Shown here in pieces: positions 9,654 to 18,933 of a stretch of DNA of 64,000 nt. Source of the DNA: Rhodobacter sp. 24-YEA-8. GTDB lineage: Bacteria > Pseudomonadota > Alphaproteobacteria > Rhodobacterales > Rhodobacteraceae. How positions within the stretch are numbered: the stretch's first letter is position 1; every line of letters starts with the position of its first letter. A model generated the notes under the pieces. That model saw only the letters and a program-made list of their open reading frames with translations. It was not told where the DNA came from and made no database searches. A program made the position numbers and the translations under genes. Location: contig NZ_FNSK01000001.1 of the NCBI RefSeq assembly GCF_900105075.1, forward strand, positions 1,501,001 through 1,565,000, written 5' to 3'.

Positions 9654-10961
9654 ATGGTAAAAGCTGAGAACACCCCGCGCAACAGGCTGCGCAATGCGAC
9701 TTCGGGACTGGTCCTGATGAAAGCCCCGGACATGTGCACATTCAGGGGCGCGATCATGAGCGCAGTCATGAGCTCGGCATTCGCCGCACCGCTGGTCGCG
9801 CCGGTGGTTTTTGCACAGCCCGCGCTGGCGCAGAACCTGTTTGCGCCGCGGGTCTACGTGAATGAGCAGGTCATCACCGAATATGAGGTGACGCAGCGCG
9901 CGCGTTTCCTCCAGATCCTGAATGCGCCGGGCGATCCTGAAACCGAAGCGGTGAAATCGCTGATCGACGACCGGCTGCGGATGAGCGAGGCGAAACGGCT
10001 TGGCGTTAAGCTGAAGCCGGAAGAACTGACTGCGGGGATGGAAGAATTCGCCACCCGCGCCAATCTGACCGCCGAACAGCTGATTGCGGAACTGGCCAAG
10101 GCCGGTGTCTCGGCCGAAACCTATCGCGATTTCGTCCAGGCCGGTGCCTTGTGGCGCCAGGTGGTGCGGGATCGTTTTGCCGGGCGAGTGCCGGCCTCCG
10201 ACGCCGATGTCGACAAGTTCCTGGAAGCCGCGACCCGGCCAAAGGCGATGAAGGTTCAGGTCTCAGAGCTGGTGATCCCGGCCGAACCCGGCCGTGAGGC
10301 CGAGGCGATGGCACTGGCAGAGCGGCTCTCGCGCGAGGTCAAATCCGAAAGCGCCTTCGCGGCGGCGGCGCGCAACTATTCGGCGGCGCCCACCGCGCCT
10401 ACCGGCGGTCGCGTGCCCGACTGGCTGCAGCTTTCCAACCTGCCGCCTGCGATTTCCTCGCAGCTGCTGGCGCTGTCGCCGGGAAAGACCTCGGCGCCCA
10501 TCTCGGTGCCGGGGGCGGTGGTTCTGTTCCAGCTGCGCGCGATTGCCACGGATGAAAAGGCCGCGCCAATCAGCGTCACGGTGGAATGGGCCGATTTCCT
10601 GATCCCGGATTCGATGGAAGAACTGGTGCGGGTCAGCGCGGGCTCAGATGTCTGCAACGACCTTTACGCCCTGGCAAAGGGCTTGCCGGCCGACAATCTG
10701 ACGATCCGGACACAGGCATTGTCGGAAATCTCGCCCGAGATTGCGCTTGATCTTGCAAAGCTGGATCAGGGGGAGTTTGTGACAAAGCCGCGCGGTGATG
10801 GCTGGCGGCGGCTGATCATGCTGTGCAAACGGCAGCCGGTCATGGATCCGCCCCCGAACCGCGAGCGGGTGAAAGAGGTTCTGATGAACCAGAAGCTCGA
10901 TGGTCTGGCCGAGAATTATCTCGAGGAACTGCGCCATGCGGCGCTGATCCGCCGGCCCTGA
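9654..10961 (+). CDS. surA: SurA-type periplasmic chaperone / peptidyl-prolyl isomerase
   Basis: Up to 435 residues. After a hydrophobic leader ending near FAQPALAQ, the mature protein starts with the SurA N-domain pattern VYVNEQVITEYEVTQRARFLQIL. A parvulin-like PPIase domain follows in the middle (VSELVIP, FAAAARNYSAAPTAPTGGRVPDWL). The C-terminal lobe is a second, degenerate region. The start is uncertain: ATGs occur at 9654, 9717 and further in, and only the inner ones put the signal peptide near the N-terminus. SurA escorts outer-membrane proteins such as LptD, the gene just upstream. Confidence 0.88.
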   Translation: MVKAENTPRNRLRNATSGLVLMKAPDMCTFRGAIMSAVMSSAFAAPLVAPVVFAQPALAQNLFAPRVYVNEQVITEYEVTQRARFLQILNAPGDPETEAVKSLIDDRLRMSEAKRLGVKLKPEELTAGMEEFATRANLTAEQLIAELAKAGVSAETYRDFVQAGALWRQVVRDRFAGRVPASDADVDKFLEAATRPKAMKVQVSELVIPAEPGREAEAMALAERLSREVKSESAFAAAARNYSAAPTAPTGGRVPDWLQLSNLPPAISSQLLALSPGKTSAPISVPGAVVLFQLRAIATDEKAAPISVTVEWADFLIPDSMEELVRVSAGSDVCNDLYALAKGLPADNLTIRTQALSEISPEIALDLAKLDQGEFVTKPRGDGWRRLIMLCKRQPVMDPPPNRERVKEVLMNQKLDGLAENYLEELRHAALIRRP

Positions 10962-11056
10962 TATCAGGCTGACGGGCAAGCCCGGGGGGCATATAATCGG
11001 GGTCGGCCCCCGCCCCCCCGGAATATCTGGATCAAGAGAAAGACAGGAGCGGAGCT

Positions 11057-11902
11057 TTGGCGACGATAGACGGGCTGCCGCCACTGCGCGAAGTGATCCG
11101 CGCCCATGACCTGGTCGCGAAAAAGCAACTGGGGCAGAATTTCCTGCTCGACCTTAATCTCACCTCGAAGATTGCCCGTTCGGCGGGGGATCTGAGCGGC
11201 TCCGATGTCCTTGAGATCGGGCCAGGGCCCGGCGGGCTCACGCGTGGGCTGCTGGCCGAAGGCGCCCGCCATGTGGTTGCGGTTGAAAAAGACGCGCGCG
11301 CGCTGCCGGCGCTGGCCGAGATCGCTGCGGCCTATCCCGGGCGGCTGACGGTGCTGCATGGCGATGCGCTGGAGCTGGATGTGGCGGCGCATCTGACCGC
11401 ACCGGTAAAGATTGCGGCCAACCTGCCCTATAATATCGGCACCGAGCTTCTGATCCGCTGGCTGTCGCCGCCAGTCTGGCCCCCTTTCTGGCAGAGCCTG
11501 ACGCTGATGTTTCAGAAAGAGGTGGCCGAACGGATCGTGGCAAAGCCCGGCAGCGACCATTACGGTCGGCTGGCGCTGTTGGCGGGCTGGCGGACCGATG
11601 CGAAGATTGTCATGACCCTGCCGCCGGAAGCCTTCACCCCGGCGCCGAAGGTGCATTCGTCGGTGGTGCATCTGACCCGGCTCGAGGAGCCGCGCTTTCC
11701 GGCGGATGGCAAAGTGCTGAACCGGATTACCGCCATGGCCTTCAATCAGCGCCGCAAGATGCTGCGTTCCTCGCTGAAGGGGCTCGCGCCTGATGTCGAG
11801 GCGCGGCTGGAATCGGTTGGAATCGCGCCGACTGCGCGGGCCGAAGAAATCGGGCTGGAAGCCTTTTGCGCGCTGGCCCGCAATATTTCGGCCGGAACCT
11901 GA
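11057..11902 (+). CDS. rsmA: 16S rRNA (adenine1518/1519-N6)-dimethyltransferase
   Basis: A 281-residue Rossmann methyltransferase of the KsgA/RsmA family. It has [11 protein letters not shown] at the N-terminus, the AdoMet motif [16 protein letters not shown], and motif [13 protein letters not shown], which flips the target adenine. The C-terminal part carries the [13 protein letters not shown] box. The start is TTG at 11057, preceded by a good AGGAGCGGAG ribosome-binding site. It dimethylates two adjacent adenines near the 3' end of 16S rRNA. In many Rhodobacterales pdxA lies between surA and this gene; here only 95 bases separate them. Confidence 0.95.
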   Translation: MATIDGLPPLREVIRAHDLVAKKQLGQNFLLDLNLTSKIARSAGDLSGSDVLEIGPGPGGLTRGLLAEGARHVVAVEKDARALPALAEIAAAYPGRLTVLHGDALELDVAAHLTAPVKIAANLPYNIGTELLIRWLSPPVWPPFWQSLTLMFQKEVAERIVAKPGSDHYGRLALLAGWRTDAKIVMTLPPEAFTPAPKVHSSVVHLTRLEEPRFPADGKVLNRITAMAFNQRRKMLRSSLKGLAPDVEARLESVGIAPTARAEEIGLEAFCALARNISAGT

Positions 11903-12446
11903 AGACTGACGGGTCGGTGGCTGCCGAGGCTGGCAGCAACATCGCCTCCGACGAGATACTTTGAGTTTCGCCCTGATCTCTGGACAGTTGTTCGGCTGAT
12001 TTGCGCTGTTGGTCCCGCCCGTGGATCAGTTTCGATGCTGTTTCAGGACGCCCCATCGCGGGAGCCGTCCCCGGGCCTGTGAGCCAATCTGACCGCCGTG
12101 CAGACGACGCATGTGTCTTTCAGCAAGGCGAACAGGCGCTCAGGGAAGACGTGGTCTGACAGGCCGCTGATTTAGCACCGGGCTGAGAATGTTGTTCTTT
12201 GCCCTTTCAGGGCTTTGGTTTGTGCATCTGACCTATTTGGCGGGTTTGGCTGATCGCGCGCTTTGCTGCGGCGAAGCGGTGGGGGGCTGCGTTCAGCGCA
12301 GCAAAGCAGAAGCGCCGTTCCGGCGTGTCAGACACCCACGAGGCCAGAACCTTGCGGGAGGTCACCATCCCATGTCGGCGAGCTGACAGAAGCCCCCCGT
12401 TGCGAGGCCAGACCGCACGTGCCGCGAACCAGGTCTGACCGGCGCG
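11903..12446 (+). other. Gene-poor gap, no supported gene
   Basis: About 540 bases after rsmA. Short ORFs exist on both strands (for example 12189-12386 on plus, with a hydrophobic N-terminus), but none has a convincing ribosome-binding site or a family I recognise. No tRNA, clear terminator or repeat was seen. It could be decayed sequence. Confidence 0.4.
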
Positions 12447-12740
12447 CTACCGGCGCAACCCTTCAACACTGCAGGGGGAGATCGCGCAGCGCTCTGCCGG
12501 ATTGTCAGCTTTGGGTTTCCAGTTCAGATCGGCGGCCGGCACACGCATAAGCCGGACAGGCCCCTGCTTTGCATCATAGACCTTGTTCGAAACAGGCAAG
12601 GTCATTTGCCAGGCACGGTAAAAAGGCCTGTCCGGGCCAGGCCGTTCAATCCGTAACATCAGGTTGGGTGCATTTCCGGCGCCCCATTGCTTCTCTATAA
12701 AAGGACGCGTGCGGTCCCGACCAGAGGCGACACTGAGCAC
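12447..12740 (-). CDS. Possible small hypothetical protein or gene remnant
   Basis: A frame of 97 codons from a GTG at 12740. The composition is protein-like (RPFIEKQWGAGNAPNLML, then RPFYRAWQMTLPVSNKVYD) and ends with two cysteines near CAISPC. The same frame stays open upstream but only as a shadow of the DUF4167 gene. It lies directly after two hairpins that should end the DUF4167 transcript, so it would need its own promoter or read-through. There is no clear ribosome-binding site and I do not recognise the family. It may be the 3' end of a lost gene. Confidence 0.25.
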   Translation of the reverse strand: MLSVASGRDRTRPFIEKQWGAGNAPNLMLRIERPGPDRPFYRAWQMTLPVSNKVYDAKQGPVRLMRVPAADLNWKPKADNPAERCAISPCSVEGLRR

Positions 12741-12769
12741 CCGCCGACAGTGCCACGCCAGTCGGCGGG
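12740..12769 (-). repeat. Stem-loop between DUF4167 terminator and small ORF
   Basis: A perfect 9-bp inverted repeat (12740-12748 and 12761-12769) with a 12-base loop, immediately beyond the DUF4167 terminator on the minus strand. There is no T-run after it, so it may stabilise an RNA end rather than terminate. Confidence 0.5.
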
Positions 12770-12774
12770 AAAAC

Positions 12775-12800
12775 AAAAAGGCCGCCCCGGGGCGGCCTTT
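12775..12800 (-). terminator. Rho-independent terminator of the DUF4167 gene
   Basis: A 12-bp perfect palindrome (arms 12777-12788 and 12789-12800) built of AAAGGCCGCCCC and its complement, with a run of Ts on the minus strand. It lies 7 bases beyond the DUF4167 stop. Confidence 0.8.
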
Positions 12801-12807
12801 CTTTCCT

Positions 12808-13932
12808 TCACTCGGCGGCTTCGGGGGTATCCGGGCCACTGGCGGTCTTGCGCGGGCGGCTGACGCGACGCGGCTTTTCGATCTCGGCGACCTCTGCAGG
12901 CCCGGCAGCTTCGTCAGCCTCACGACGGGCATTGGCGCGCGGCGCGCGGCTGCCGGCGGGACGCTCGGCTTTCGCAGGTTTTTCGGCAGGTTTCTCACCG
13001 CGCGGCGTGCGCGGACCACGCGCGGCGCGACCCGTGGCTGAAGATTCGGTTGCGGCAGATTCGCTCGTGGCAGGTGCGGCTGCAGGCTCTTCGCCGGCCT
13101 CGGCCGATTTGCTGGCAGTGGCGAAAAGCGGCGTATCTGCAGCGGCCTCCGGAGTGGCAGCGGGTGCGCTCTCCCCGCCGGACAGTACCGGTTCCGAAGG
13201 CGCGGGCGCCGGGGCGCCACGTTCGGGAAGATCAACGAGGCCGCTATTATCCGAACCAAAATCGATCACATCTGAAATCAGATCCGGCTGGCGGGTGTCT
13301 TCGCGCTGATGGCGCGGCTCCCGTCCCTCGCTACGACCTTCGCCGCGCGGTTCATTGCGCGAGTCGTTCCGGTTCTCGTTGCGCCCTTCAGCGCGGGTCT
13401 CATTCCGGCCCTCGTTACGACCTTCACCCCGGTTGTCCCCGCGGTGGTCATTGCGACCATCATTGCGGGTTTCACCGCGGCTGTCATTTCGGCCATCGTT
13501 GCGCTCAAAGCGGTCGCCGCGATCATTGCGGTTGTCACGCTCTCCACGCTCGCGATTGTCGCGGTTGCCGCCATTCTGGTTGCCATATTGGCCGCCATTC
13601 TGGTTGCCGGAATTCTGGTTGCCAGAGCTCTGGCCGGCGCCGCTTTGCTGATATTGCTGTTGGCGGGCTTCCTGCTCGACAGCAAGCTCGCGCTGCGCCT
13701 CGGCCAGCATCCTTGTATAATGCTCGGCATGCTGGAGGAAATTCTCTGCCGCCACGCGGTCATTCGACAGCTGCGCATCCCGCGCCAGCGTCTGGTATTT
13801 TTCGATAATCTGCTGCGGCGTTCCCCGCACCTTGCCTTCAGGACCCGACGAATCGAACACACGGTTGACGATATTGCCGAGCGAGCGCGGGCGGTTCTGA
13901 TTTGAACGCGAGCGTTTCTTGGAAGAGCGCAT
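12808..13932 (-). CDS. DUF4167 domain-containing protein with long Arg/Asn/Asp/Gly-rich region
   Basis: A 374-residue protein. The first ~85 residues form the DUF4167 domain: MRSSKKRSRSNQN, GNIVNRVFDSSGPEGKVRGT and the AENFLQHAEHYTRML helix. From about residue 95 to 215 comes a highly repetitive RND/RNE/GRN segment. The C-terminal third is rich in Ala, Pro and basic residues. The KVRGTPQQIIEKYQ motif and the surrounding prmC-prfA genes are the usual alphaproteobacterial setting, which hints at a translation or RNA role, but no function is established. Composition suggests an RNA-binding or phase-separating disordered protein (inference). Confidence 0.85.
   Translation of the reverse strand: MRSSKKRSRSNQNRPRSLGNIVNRVFDSSGPEGKVRGTPQQIIEKYQTLARDAQLSNDRVAAENFLQHAEHYTRMLAEAQRELAVEQEARQQQYQQSGAGQSSGNQNSGNQNGGQYGNQNGGNRDNRERGERDNRNDRGDRFERNDGRNDSRGETRNDGRNDHRGDNRGEGRNEGRNETRAEGRNENRNDSRNEPRGEGRSEGREPRHQREDTRQPDLISDVIDFGSDNSGLVDLPERGAPAPAPSEPVLSGGESAPAATPEAAADTPLFATASKSAEAGEEPAAAPATSESAATESSATGRAARGPRTPRGEKPAEKPAKAERPAGSRAPRANARREADEAAGPAEVAEIEKPRRVSRPRKTASGPDTPEAAE
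13309..13660 (-). repeat. Degenerate coding repeat encoding R-N-D/E-G units
   Basis: Within the DUF4167 gene, short units such as GRNE, GRND, RGEGRNE and RDNR are iterated many times. At DNA level this appears as imperfect 9-15 base tandem repeats, prone to slippage and therefore to length variation between strains. Confidence 0.6.
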
Positions 13933-14216
13933 CTTTGCCTAATGTCCAGGGATCACCGTGGCCCCCATAATGCCGCTTTGTGCGACGGGAAATGCAGGGG
14001 CGGGATCGGTTTTGCGGGAAGGGCGCGGTCAGCGCCAGATCCACCGCATGAATTTGCTAAACCATGTGAGCCGCAGTCTGGCAAGCTGATTCTGCCGGGA
14101 AATGCACTCATCCACAGGGTTTTTTCGGTGAAATACGATATAGTTGCCCATTTGCCGGGTTCAAGACGCGCAATATCAGCAAATGCTCTGCTGATTAAGG
14201 TGGGCAAAGACGCAGG

Positions 14217-15068
14217 TCAGGCCGCAGCGATGGCGCTGACAACCCTGTCTTTGCCGTCAAAATCCTGAATTATGTCTACATTTTTAAAGCCACCGGCGGC
14301 AAAGATCTCTGCTACCGCCCTGCCCTGATCCCAGCCGACTTCGACGATCAGCCGGCCGCCAGGCCGCAGGGCTGCGGGGGCCTGGGTCGCAATGGCACGG
14401 TAAGCGCTCAGCCCGTCGCCGAAATCGGTCAGCGCGAGATGGGGCTCATGATCGCGGACTTCGGGCTCAAGGCCGGCCATGGCGTCGAGCGTGATATAGG
14501 GCGGGTTCGAGACGATCAGATCGGCCTTTTCCGTGACGCCGTCGAGCCAGCTTGTCCGGACGAAATCTGCCCGCCCGCTCAGGTCAAGTGCTTCGGCATT
14601 GCGCCGCGCCACGTCGAGCGCCGCAGCCGAGATATCGGTCGCAATCCCCGTCGCCGCAGGGTTTTCTGCAAGCAGGGTCAGAAGGATCGCCCCTGTCCCG
14701 GTGCCAAGATCGATCACCTGCGAGAATGGCAGCCGCAGCGCTTCGCTGATCAGGATCTCGGTCTCGGGGCGCGGGTCGAGCGTGTCGGCTGTGACGATGA
14801 AACTGCGACCGTAAAACAGCCGCTGGCCGACGATCTGCGATACGGGCATGCGGGCGGCGCGGGCAAGAACCGCGGCATCGAACCGGGACGCAGAGCCATG
14901 ATCCAGCGGATCCGCCAGATGCAGCAAAAGCCGTTCAGGCCCGATCCCGATGGCATGTGCCAGCAAAAGCCGCGCATCACGGGCGGGATCTTCAACTCCT
15001 GCCGCGCGCAGCTGCGCCACGGCCTCCGCCAGCACCAGTTTCGCCAGACGGCCCGGGCCGGTGCTCAT
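14217..15068 (-). CDS. prmC: Peptide chain release factor N5-glutamine methyltransferase
   Basis: A 283-residue methyltransferase. The N-terminal helical domain recognises release factors; the C-terminal Rossmann domain has motif [14 protein letters not shown] and the signature [10 protein letters not shown] that binds the target glutamine. It methylates the Gln of the GGQ motif in RF1 and RF2. Its start overlaps the prfA stop by four bases (ATGA), so enzyme and substrate are made from one coupled message. Confidence 0.96.
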   Translation of the reverse strand: MSTGPGRLAKLVLAEAVAQLRAAGVEDPARDARLLLAHAIGIGPERLLLHLADPLDHGSASRFDAAVLARAARMPVSQIVGQRLFYGRSFIVTADTLDPRPETEILISEALRLPFSQVIDLGTGTGAILLTLLAENPAATGIATDISAAALDVARRNAEALDLSGRADFVRTSWLDGVTEKADLIVSNPPYITLDAMAGLEPEVRDHEPHLALTDFGDGLSAYRAIATQAPAALRPGGRLIVEVGWDQGRAVAEIFAAGGFKNVDIIQDFDGKDRVVSAIAAA

Positions 15069-16120
15069 GTCTCTTCCTCGGCCAGCCTGCTGGCCTGGTC
15101 ATGGGCACTCAGCGCCTGGATCACCTCGTCCAGATCGCCCTGCATGATCTGGTTCAGCGCATAGAGCGTAAGGTTGATCCGGTGATCGGTCATCCGGCCC
15201 TGCGGGAAATTATAGGTGCGGATGCGTTCCGAGCGGTCTCCGCTGCCGACCTGCGATTTGCGGTCGGCGGCGCGTTCACGGGCCAGCCGGTCGCGCTCGA
15301 TCTCAAACAGGCGGGCGCGCAGCACCGCCATGGCATTGGCGCGGTTCTGATGCTGAGATTTTTCCGACGAGGTCACGATGATGCCGGTGGGCAAATGGGT
15401 GATCCTGACTGCCGAGTCGGTGGTGTTCACATGCTGGCCCCCGGCGCCCGAGGCCCGCATCGTGTCGATCCGGATGTCAGAGGCCGGGATGTCGATATCG
15501 ACCTCTTCCGCCTCGGGCAAAACGGCGACGGTCGCGGCCGAGGTATGGATTCGGCCCCCGGCTTCGGTCTCGGGCACGCGCTGCACGCGGTGGACGCCGG
15601 ATTCGTATTTCAGCTTCGCATAGACCCCGGTGCCCTGGATATAGGCGGTGAATTCCCTGATGCCGCCCAGATCCGTGGTCTGGCTTTCAAGCACTTCGAA
15701 CCGCCAGCCCTGGGCTTCTGAATAGCGCTGATACATGCGGGCAAGGTCGCCTGCGAAAAGGCTCGCCTCCTCGCCGCCGGTTCCGGGGCGAATCTCGAGG
15801 ATCGCCGGACGCTGATCGGCGGCATCTTTCGGCAATAGCGCGAGGCGCAGCTGATGTTCCATTTCGGGCAATGCCTCGCGCAGACGCGGGAGTTCTTCTT
15901 CCGCCAGCGCGCGCATTTCGGGATCACCGAGCATGGCCTCGGCCTCGGCCAGATCGGCGCGGGCGCGCATCCAGGACGCGATCCCCGTGACGACCGGCTT
16001 CAGGTCGGAATACTCGCGGCTCAGCGCGGCAATCTCGCTTGCCGCGGCGCCGGCATTCAGCCGGGCCTCGACATATTCAAATCGTTGGGTGATGCGGGCG
16101 AGTTTGTCCTGGGGCAGCAT
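15065..16120 (-). CDS. prfA: Peptide chain release factor 1
   Basis: A 351-residue RF1. It carries the PxT anticodon-like tripeptide region ([18 protein letters not shown]), which reads UAA/UAG. The GGQ motif ([19 protein letters not shown]) near residue 228 catalyses peptide release. The long N-terminal coiled-coil domain separates RF1/RF2 from short YaeJ-type rescue factors. It is the first gene of a prfA-prmC pair on the minus strand. Confidence 0.97.
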   Translation of the reverse strand: MLPQDKLARITQRFEYVEARLNAGAAASEIAALSREYSDLKPVVTGIASWMRARADLAEAEAMLGDPEMRALAEEELPRLREALPEMEHQLRLALLPKDAADQRPAILEIRPGTGGEEASLFAGDLARMYQRYSEAQGWRFEVLESQTTDLGGIREFTAYIQGTGVYAKLKYESGVHRVQRVPETEAGGRIHTSAATVAVLPEAEEVDIDIPASDIRIDTMRASGAGGQHVNTTDSAVRITHLPTGIIVTSSEKSQHQNRANAMAVLRARLFEIERDRLARERAADRKSQVGSGDRSERIRTYNFPQGRMTDHRINLTLYALNQIMQGDLDEVIQALSAHDQASRLAEEET

Positions 16121-16183
16121 GGATAACCCCTGCCGTGCGCGACGGCGCGGGTCAAGGGGGCGCAGCGGTCCCTGAGCCCGGGG

Positions 16184-17080
16184 TCAGGAAGACGAGCCCC
16201 CTTTGCCGCCTGCTGCGCGGATGGCCTGCAACAGCCTTTGGCGCACCGGCCCAAGCCAGGCGTCCGACCAGATCATGCGCCGCCCCTTGCGGTCCACCAC
16301 TTCGCTGCCTTCCGGCAGATCAGCCAGCGTCCCGGCCTTGACCTCGGCCCCGGGCAGCGTGATGGCGGCAAGACGCGCGCGCCGCCGCCGCACCCATGGC
16401 AGTGCACCGTATAGCCGCCCCAGCCAGAGCCAGGGCAACATGAATTCGGCAGGGAGCTTCACGACCATATCGCGCGGCACCGCCGAGATCACCGGCTGCG
16501 CCACCCAGGAGATGAAGCGCTCATCCGCCCGCATCGGGGTACCGGTGAAATCCTCCCTGCCCTTTGCCATGGCGAGGAATTGCCCGGCGATGTAATCGCA
16601 CCGCCCTGGTTGCCAGACCACGACCGAGCTGTTGCCACGTGCATAGCGCCGGCCGGCGGTCAGCCGGTGCAGCACCCGTGATGCCGCGCCAAAAGGCAGA
16701 ACCGTGCTTTGCAGGATCGAGATCGCATCCGGGTCGCGCCGCCGCCGGATCAGCGGCGACAGATCGCCCAGCACAACCGTATCAAGATCCAGATAAATCG
16801 CCGGCAGATCTCCGGGCACAAGCTCCGGGCAGAACATGGCGAGCTTGGCCTGGCAGCCGCCGCGCATCCATGCGGGCTGAAGGAATTCGGGCGGGAAGGC
16901 CAGTGTGCCGATCCCGTCTGCCAGCCCTTCCCGGGGCCGGTCGGTGATCAGCAGCACGCGCTGCAGCCCCGCCGAAGTTTCGCGCACGGCCGCGACAAGG
17001 CCATTCACATCCTGAGCGCCATATTTCTCGCCCCAGATCACCAGCACCAGCTGCCAGCCGGCGATATCGCTCTGTCTCAT
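16184..17080 (-). CDS. Glycosyltransferase-like protein (GT8-type fold, DxD motif)
   Basis: A 298-residue cytosolic protein. LVLVIWGEKYGAQDVNGLV is followed by a nucleotide-sugar binding region with the metal-binding pattern YLDLDTVVLGDLSPL (DxD). RGNSSVVVWQPG and ADERFISWV follow. The frame is open to 17245, but the first stretch is poor in structure and the ATG at 17080 (MRQSDIAGWQ) gives a natural start. Similar proteins in Rhodobacterales are annotated only as hypothetical or glycosyltransferases. Acceptor and sugar are unknown. Confidence 0.65.
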   Translation of the reverse strand: MRQSDIAGWQLVLVIWGEKYGAQDVNGLVAAVRETSAGLQRVLLITDRPREGLADGIGTLAFPPEFLQPAWMRGGCQAKLAMFCPELVPGDLPAIYLDLDTVVLGDLSPLIRRRRDPDAISILQSTVLPFGAASRVLHRLTAGRRYARGNSSVVVWQPGRCDYIAGQFLAMAKGREDFTGTPMRADERFISWVAQPVISAVPRDMVVKLPAEFMLPWLWLGRLYGALPWVRRRRARLAAITLPGAEVKAGTLADLPEGSEVVDRKGRRMIWSDAWLGPVRQRLLQAIRAAGGKGGSSS

Positions 17081-17192
17081 CGTGATCGGCCCTGCGCCCG
17101 GAATTCCAGGATCCGATCCTGCCCTGATCGCGCGGGAAGCGCCAGCCGCCTGATTTTGGCGCGCTGGAACAAAAAAGCCATAACACCCTGGT

Positions 17193-17624
17193 TCAGAACA
17201 TTTTCTGACCGGCCTTCGCGAGATGGAAGCCATGGCCTTCGCCATTCCGGCAGGTCAGGCCGGTCTTTTCCGACTGGCAAATGATCTCACCGATCACCAA
17301 CTCTGACCCATAGCCCAGAACCGCCGAACGAGGATCGCGGACCGTATCGCCGTGACAGGTCAGCTCGGCCGGCCCGGTCTCGCCGAGCAGGAAGGACATG
17401 CCCCAGTCAAGATCGCAATCCTCGGGCGGCACGGTATAGGTCTGTTTGCCCTCTGCCATGTCACAGCGCAGCCAGAGATCGCCCTCAGATGCATCATAAT
17501 AGCAATGGATATTGTCTGATGGGCTGCGAAAGCTGCCGCTCTGATCCTGAGCCGCCGCCGCCCTGGCATCGAAGATGGTGGCTGGCCCGAAGGCCAGCAC
17601 CGAAAGGAGAAGAAACCGCCACAT
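17193..17624 (-). CDS. Secreted DUF6636-like protein
   Basis: A 143-residue protein with a signal peptide (MWRFLLLSVLAFGPATIF, cleavage near ARAAAAQ). The mature part begins FRSPSDNIHCYYD and carries several cysteines in pairs (NIHCYY, LRCDM, EDCDLDW, ELTCHGD, IICQSE, LTCRNGEGHGF), which fits the small periplasmic DUF6636 family. Disulfide-stabilised and exported; the function is unknown. It is the last gene of a minus-strand run, 60 bases after the amidohydrolase gene. Confidence 0.75.
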   Translation of the reverse strand: MWRFLLLSVLAFGPATIFDARAAAAQDQSGSFRSPSDNIHCYYDASEGDLWLRCDMAEGKQTYTVPPEDCDLDWGMSFLLGETGPAELTCHGDTVRDPRSAVLGYGSELVIGEIICQSEKTGLTCRNGEGHGFHLAKAGQKMF

Positions 17625-17684
17625 CTGTTATGCTCCTGTTCTGGCCGGGGACCGATCAGGGCCAGACACCGGCAAAAACCGGCC

Positions 17685-18851
17685 TTACCCCGGGATCGGT
17701 TGCGACTTTTCGACAAGGCGGGCGAGGAAGCTTGCGCCGATCGGCGCGGCCTCATCGTTGAAATCATAGGCCGGGTGATGCAGCCCCGCCCCCGGCCCGA
17801 TGCCGAGGAAGAGATAAGATCCGGGACGCGCCTCCAGCATATAAGAGAAATCCTCGGATCCCATCTCGCGATTTGACTGATCATTCACCGCCGCATCGCC
17901 CGAAATCTCGCGCGCGACCGAGGCCGCGAATTCGGTCTCTTTCTCGTCATTGATGGTGGCAGGATAGCCCCATTCGTAATTCACCTCGGCATCGACGCCG
18001 AAAGCGGTCGCGGTGCCCGAGACGATCTCGAGAAAGCGCTTTTTCAGAAGATCGCGCACATCGGGCCGGAAGGCGCGGATCGTGGCGGCGAAAGTGCCGC
18101 TTTCGGGAATGATGTTCGAGGCGGAACCCGCATTGATCATCGTGACCGAGATCACCGCCTCGTCCAGCGCATAGACGTTTCTCGGGATGATGGTCTGCAC
18201 CGCCTGGACCATGGCCACGATTGCCACCACCGGATCGACGCATTCATGCGGCGTCGCTGCATGGCCGCCACGGCCCGTCACCGTGACCCAGGCCGTATCG
18301 ACCGATGCCATGATCGGCCCCGGCGTGGTCTGGAAATTTCCAAGCGCCAGATTCGGCGCATTATGGATCCCGAAGACGCGGGCAATGTTGAAGCGATCCA
18401 TCACGCCCTCTTTCACCATCACCTCGCCGCCGCCGCCATCTTCCTCGGCGGGCTGGAACAAAAGCGCGACATCACCGACGAAGTTGCGGGTCTCGGCAAG
18501 GTATTTCGCCGCGCCCAGCAGCATCGCCACATGCCCGTCATGGCCACAGGCATGCATGCGGCCCGGCACGGTCGAGGCATGGTCCGCCCCGGTGAGCTCG
18601 GTGATCGGCAGCGCATCCATATCGGCCCTGAGCCCGATCACCGGCCCCGCTCCGCGCCCCTTGATGATCGCCACAACGCCGGATTTCGCGATCCCCTCAT
18701 GGATCTCATCGACGCCAAATTCCCGCAGCCGTTCGACGATGAAGGCCGCGGTCTCGTGACAGTTGAATTCCAGCTCGGGCCGGGCATGGATATGCTGACG
18801 CCAGCCCTTCATTTCCCCGGCATAAGAAGCGATACGGTTCAGTACGGGCAT
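17685..18851 (-). CDS. M20 family amidohydrolase (hippurate hydrolase type)
   Basis: A 388-residue di-metal hydrolase. Metal ligands are visible in MHACGHDGHVAMLLG, in the catalytic FQPAEEDGGGG segment and in the EMGSEDFSYML region near the C-terminus. Between them lies the lid/dimerisation domain with GGHAATPHECVDPV. These features define the IAA-amino acid/hippurate hydrolase branch, which cleaves N-acyl amino acids. The frame is open further upstream, but the ATG at 18851 (MPVLNRIASYAGEMKGWRQ) fits the family. It is divergent from mazG. Confidence 0.9.
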   Translation of the reverse strand: MPVLNRIASYAGEMKGWRQHIHARPELEFNCHETAAFIVERLREFGVDEIHEGIAKSGVVAIIKGRGAGPVIGLRADMDALPITELTGADHASTVPGRMHACGHDGHVAMLLGAAKYLAETRNFVGDVALLFQPAEEDGGGGEVMVKEGVMDRFNIARVFGIHNAPNLALGNFQTTPGPIMASVDTAWVTVTGRGGHAATPHECVDPVVAIVAMVQAVQTIIPRNVYALDEAVISVTMINAGSASNIIPESGTFAATIRAFRPDVRDLLKKRFLEIVSGTATAFGVDAEVNYEWGYPATINDEKETEFAASVAREISGDAAVNDQSNREMGSEDFSYMLEARPGSYLFLGIGPGAGLHHPAYDFNDEAAPIGASFLARLVEKSQPIPG

Positions 18852-18933
18852 TGCGGCGGCTTTCCTGGTTGTCTCACGGCCCGGAGGGACCGATTCATCA
18901 CCCGTATAATGTGACCCAAACCGGAGCTTCGCA

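Noticed and set aside
12189-12386. 65-codon plus-strand ORF with hydrophobic start
   Set aside because: No ribosome-binding site, no recognisable family, and an Arg/Gly-rich second half as in random GC-rich frames.
13309-13660. Possible CRISPR-like array because of short repeats
   Set aside because: Repeat units are 9-15 bases, imperfect, without spacers, and lie in a coding frame.
13309-13905. Hydrophobic plus-strand frame opposite DUF4167 resembling a multi-span membrane protein
   Set aside because: It is produced by the repeated Arg/Asn/Asp codons read backwards; no ribosome-binding site.
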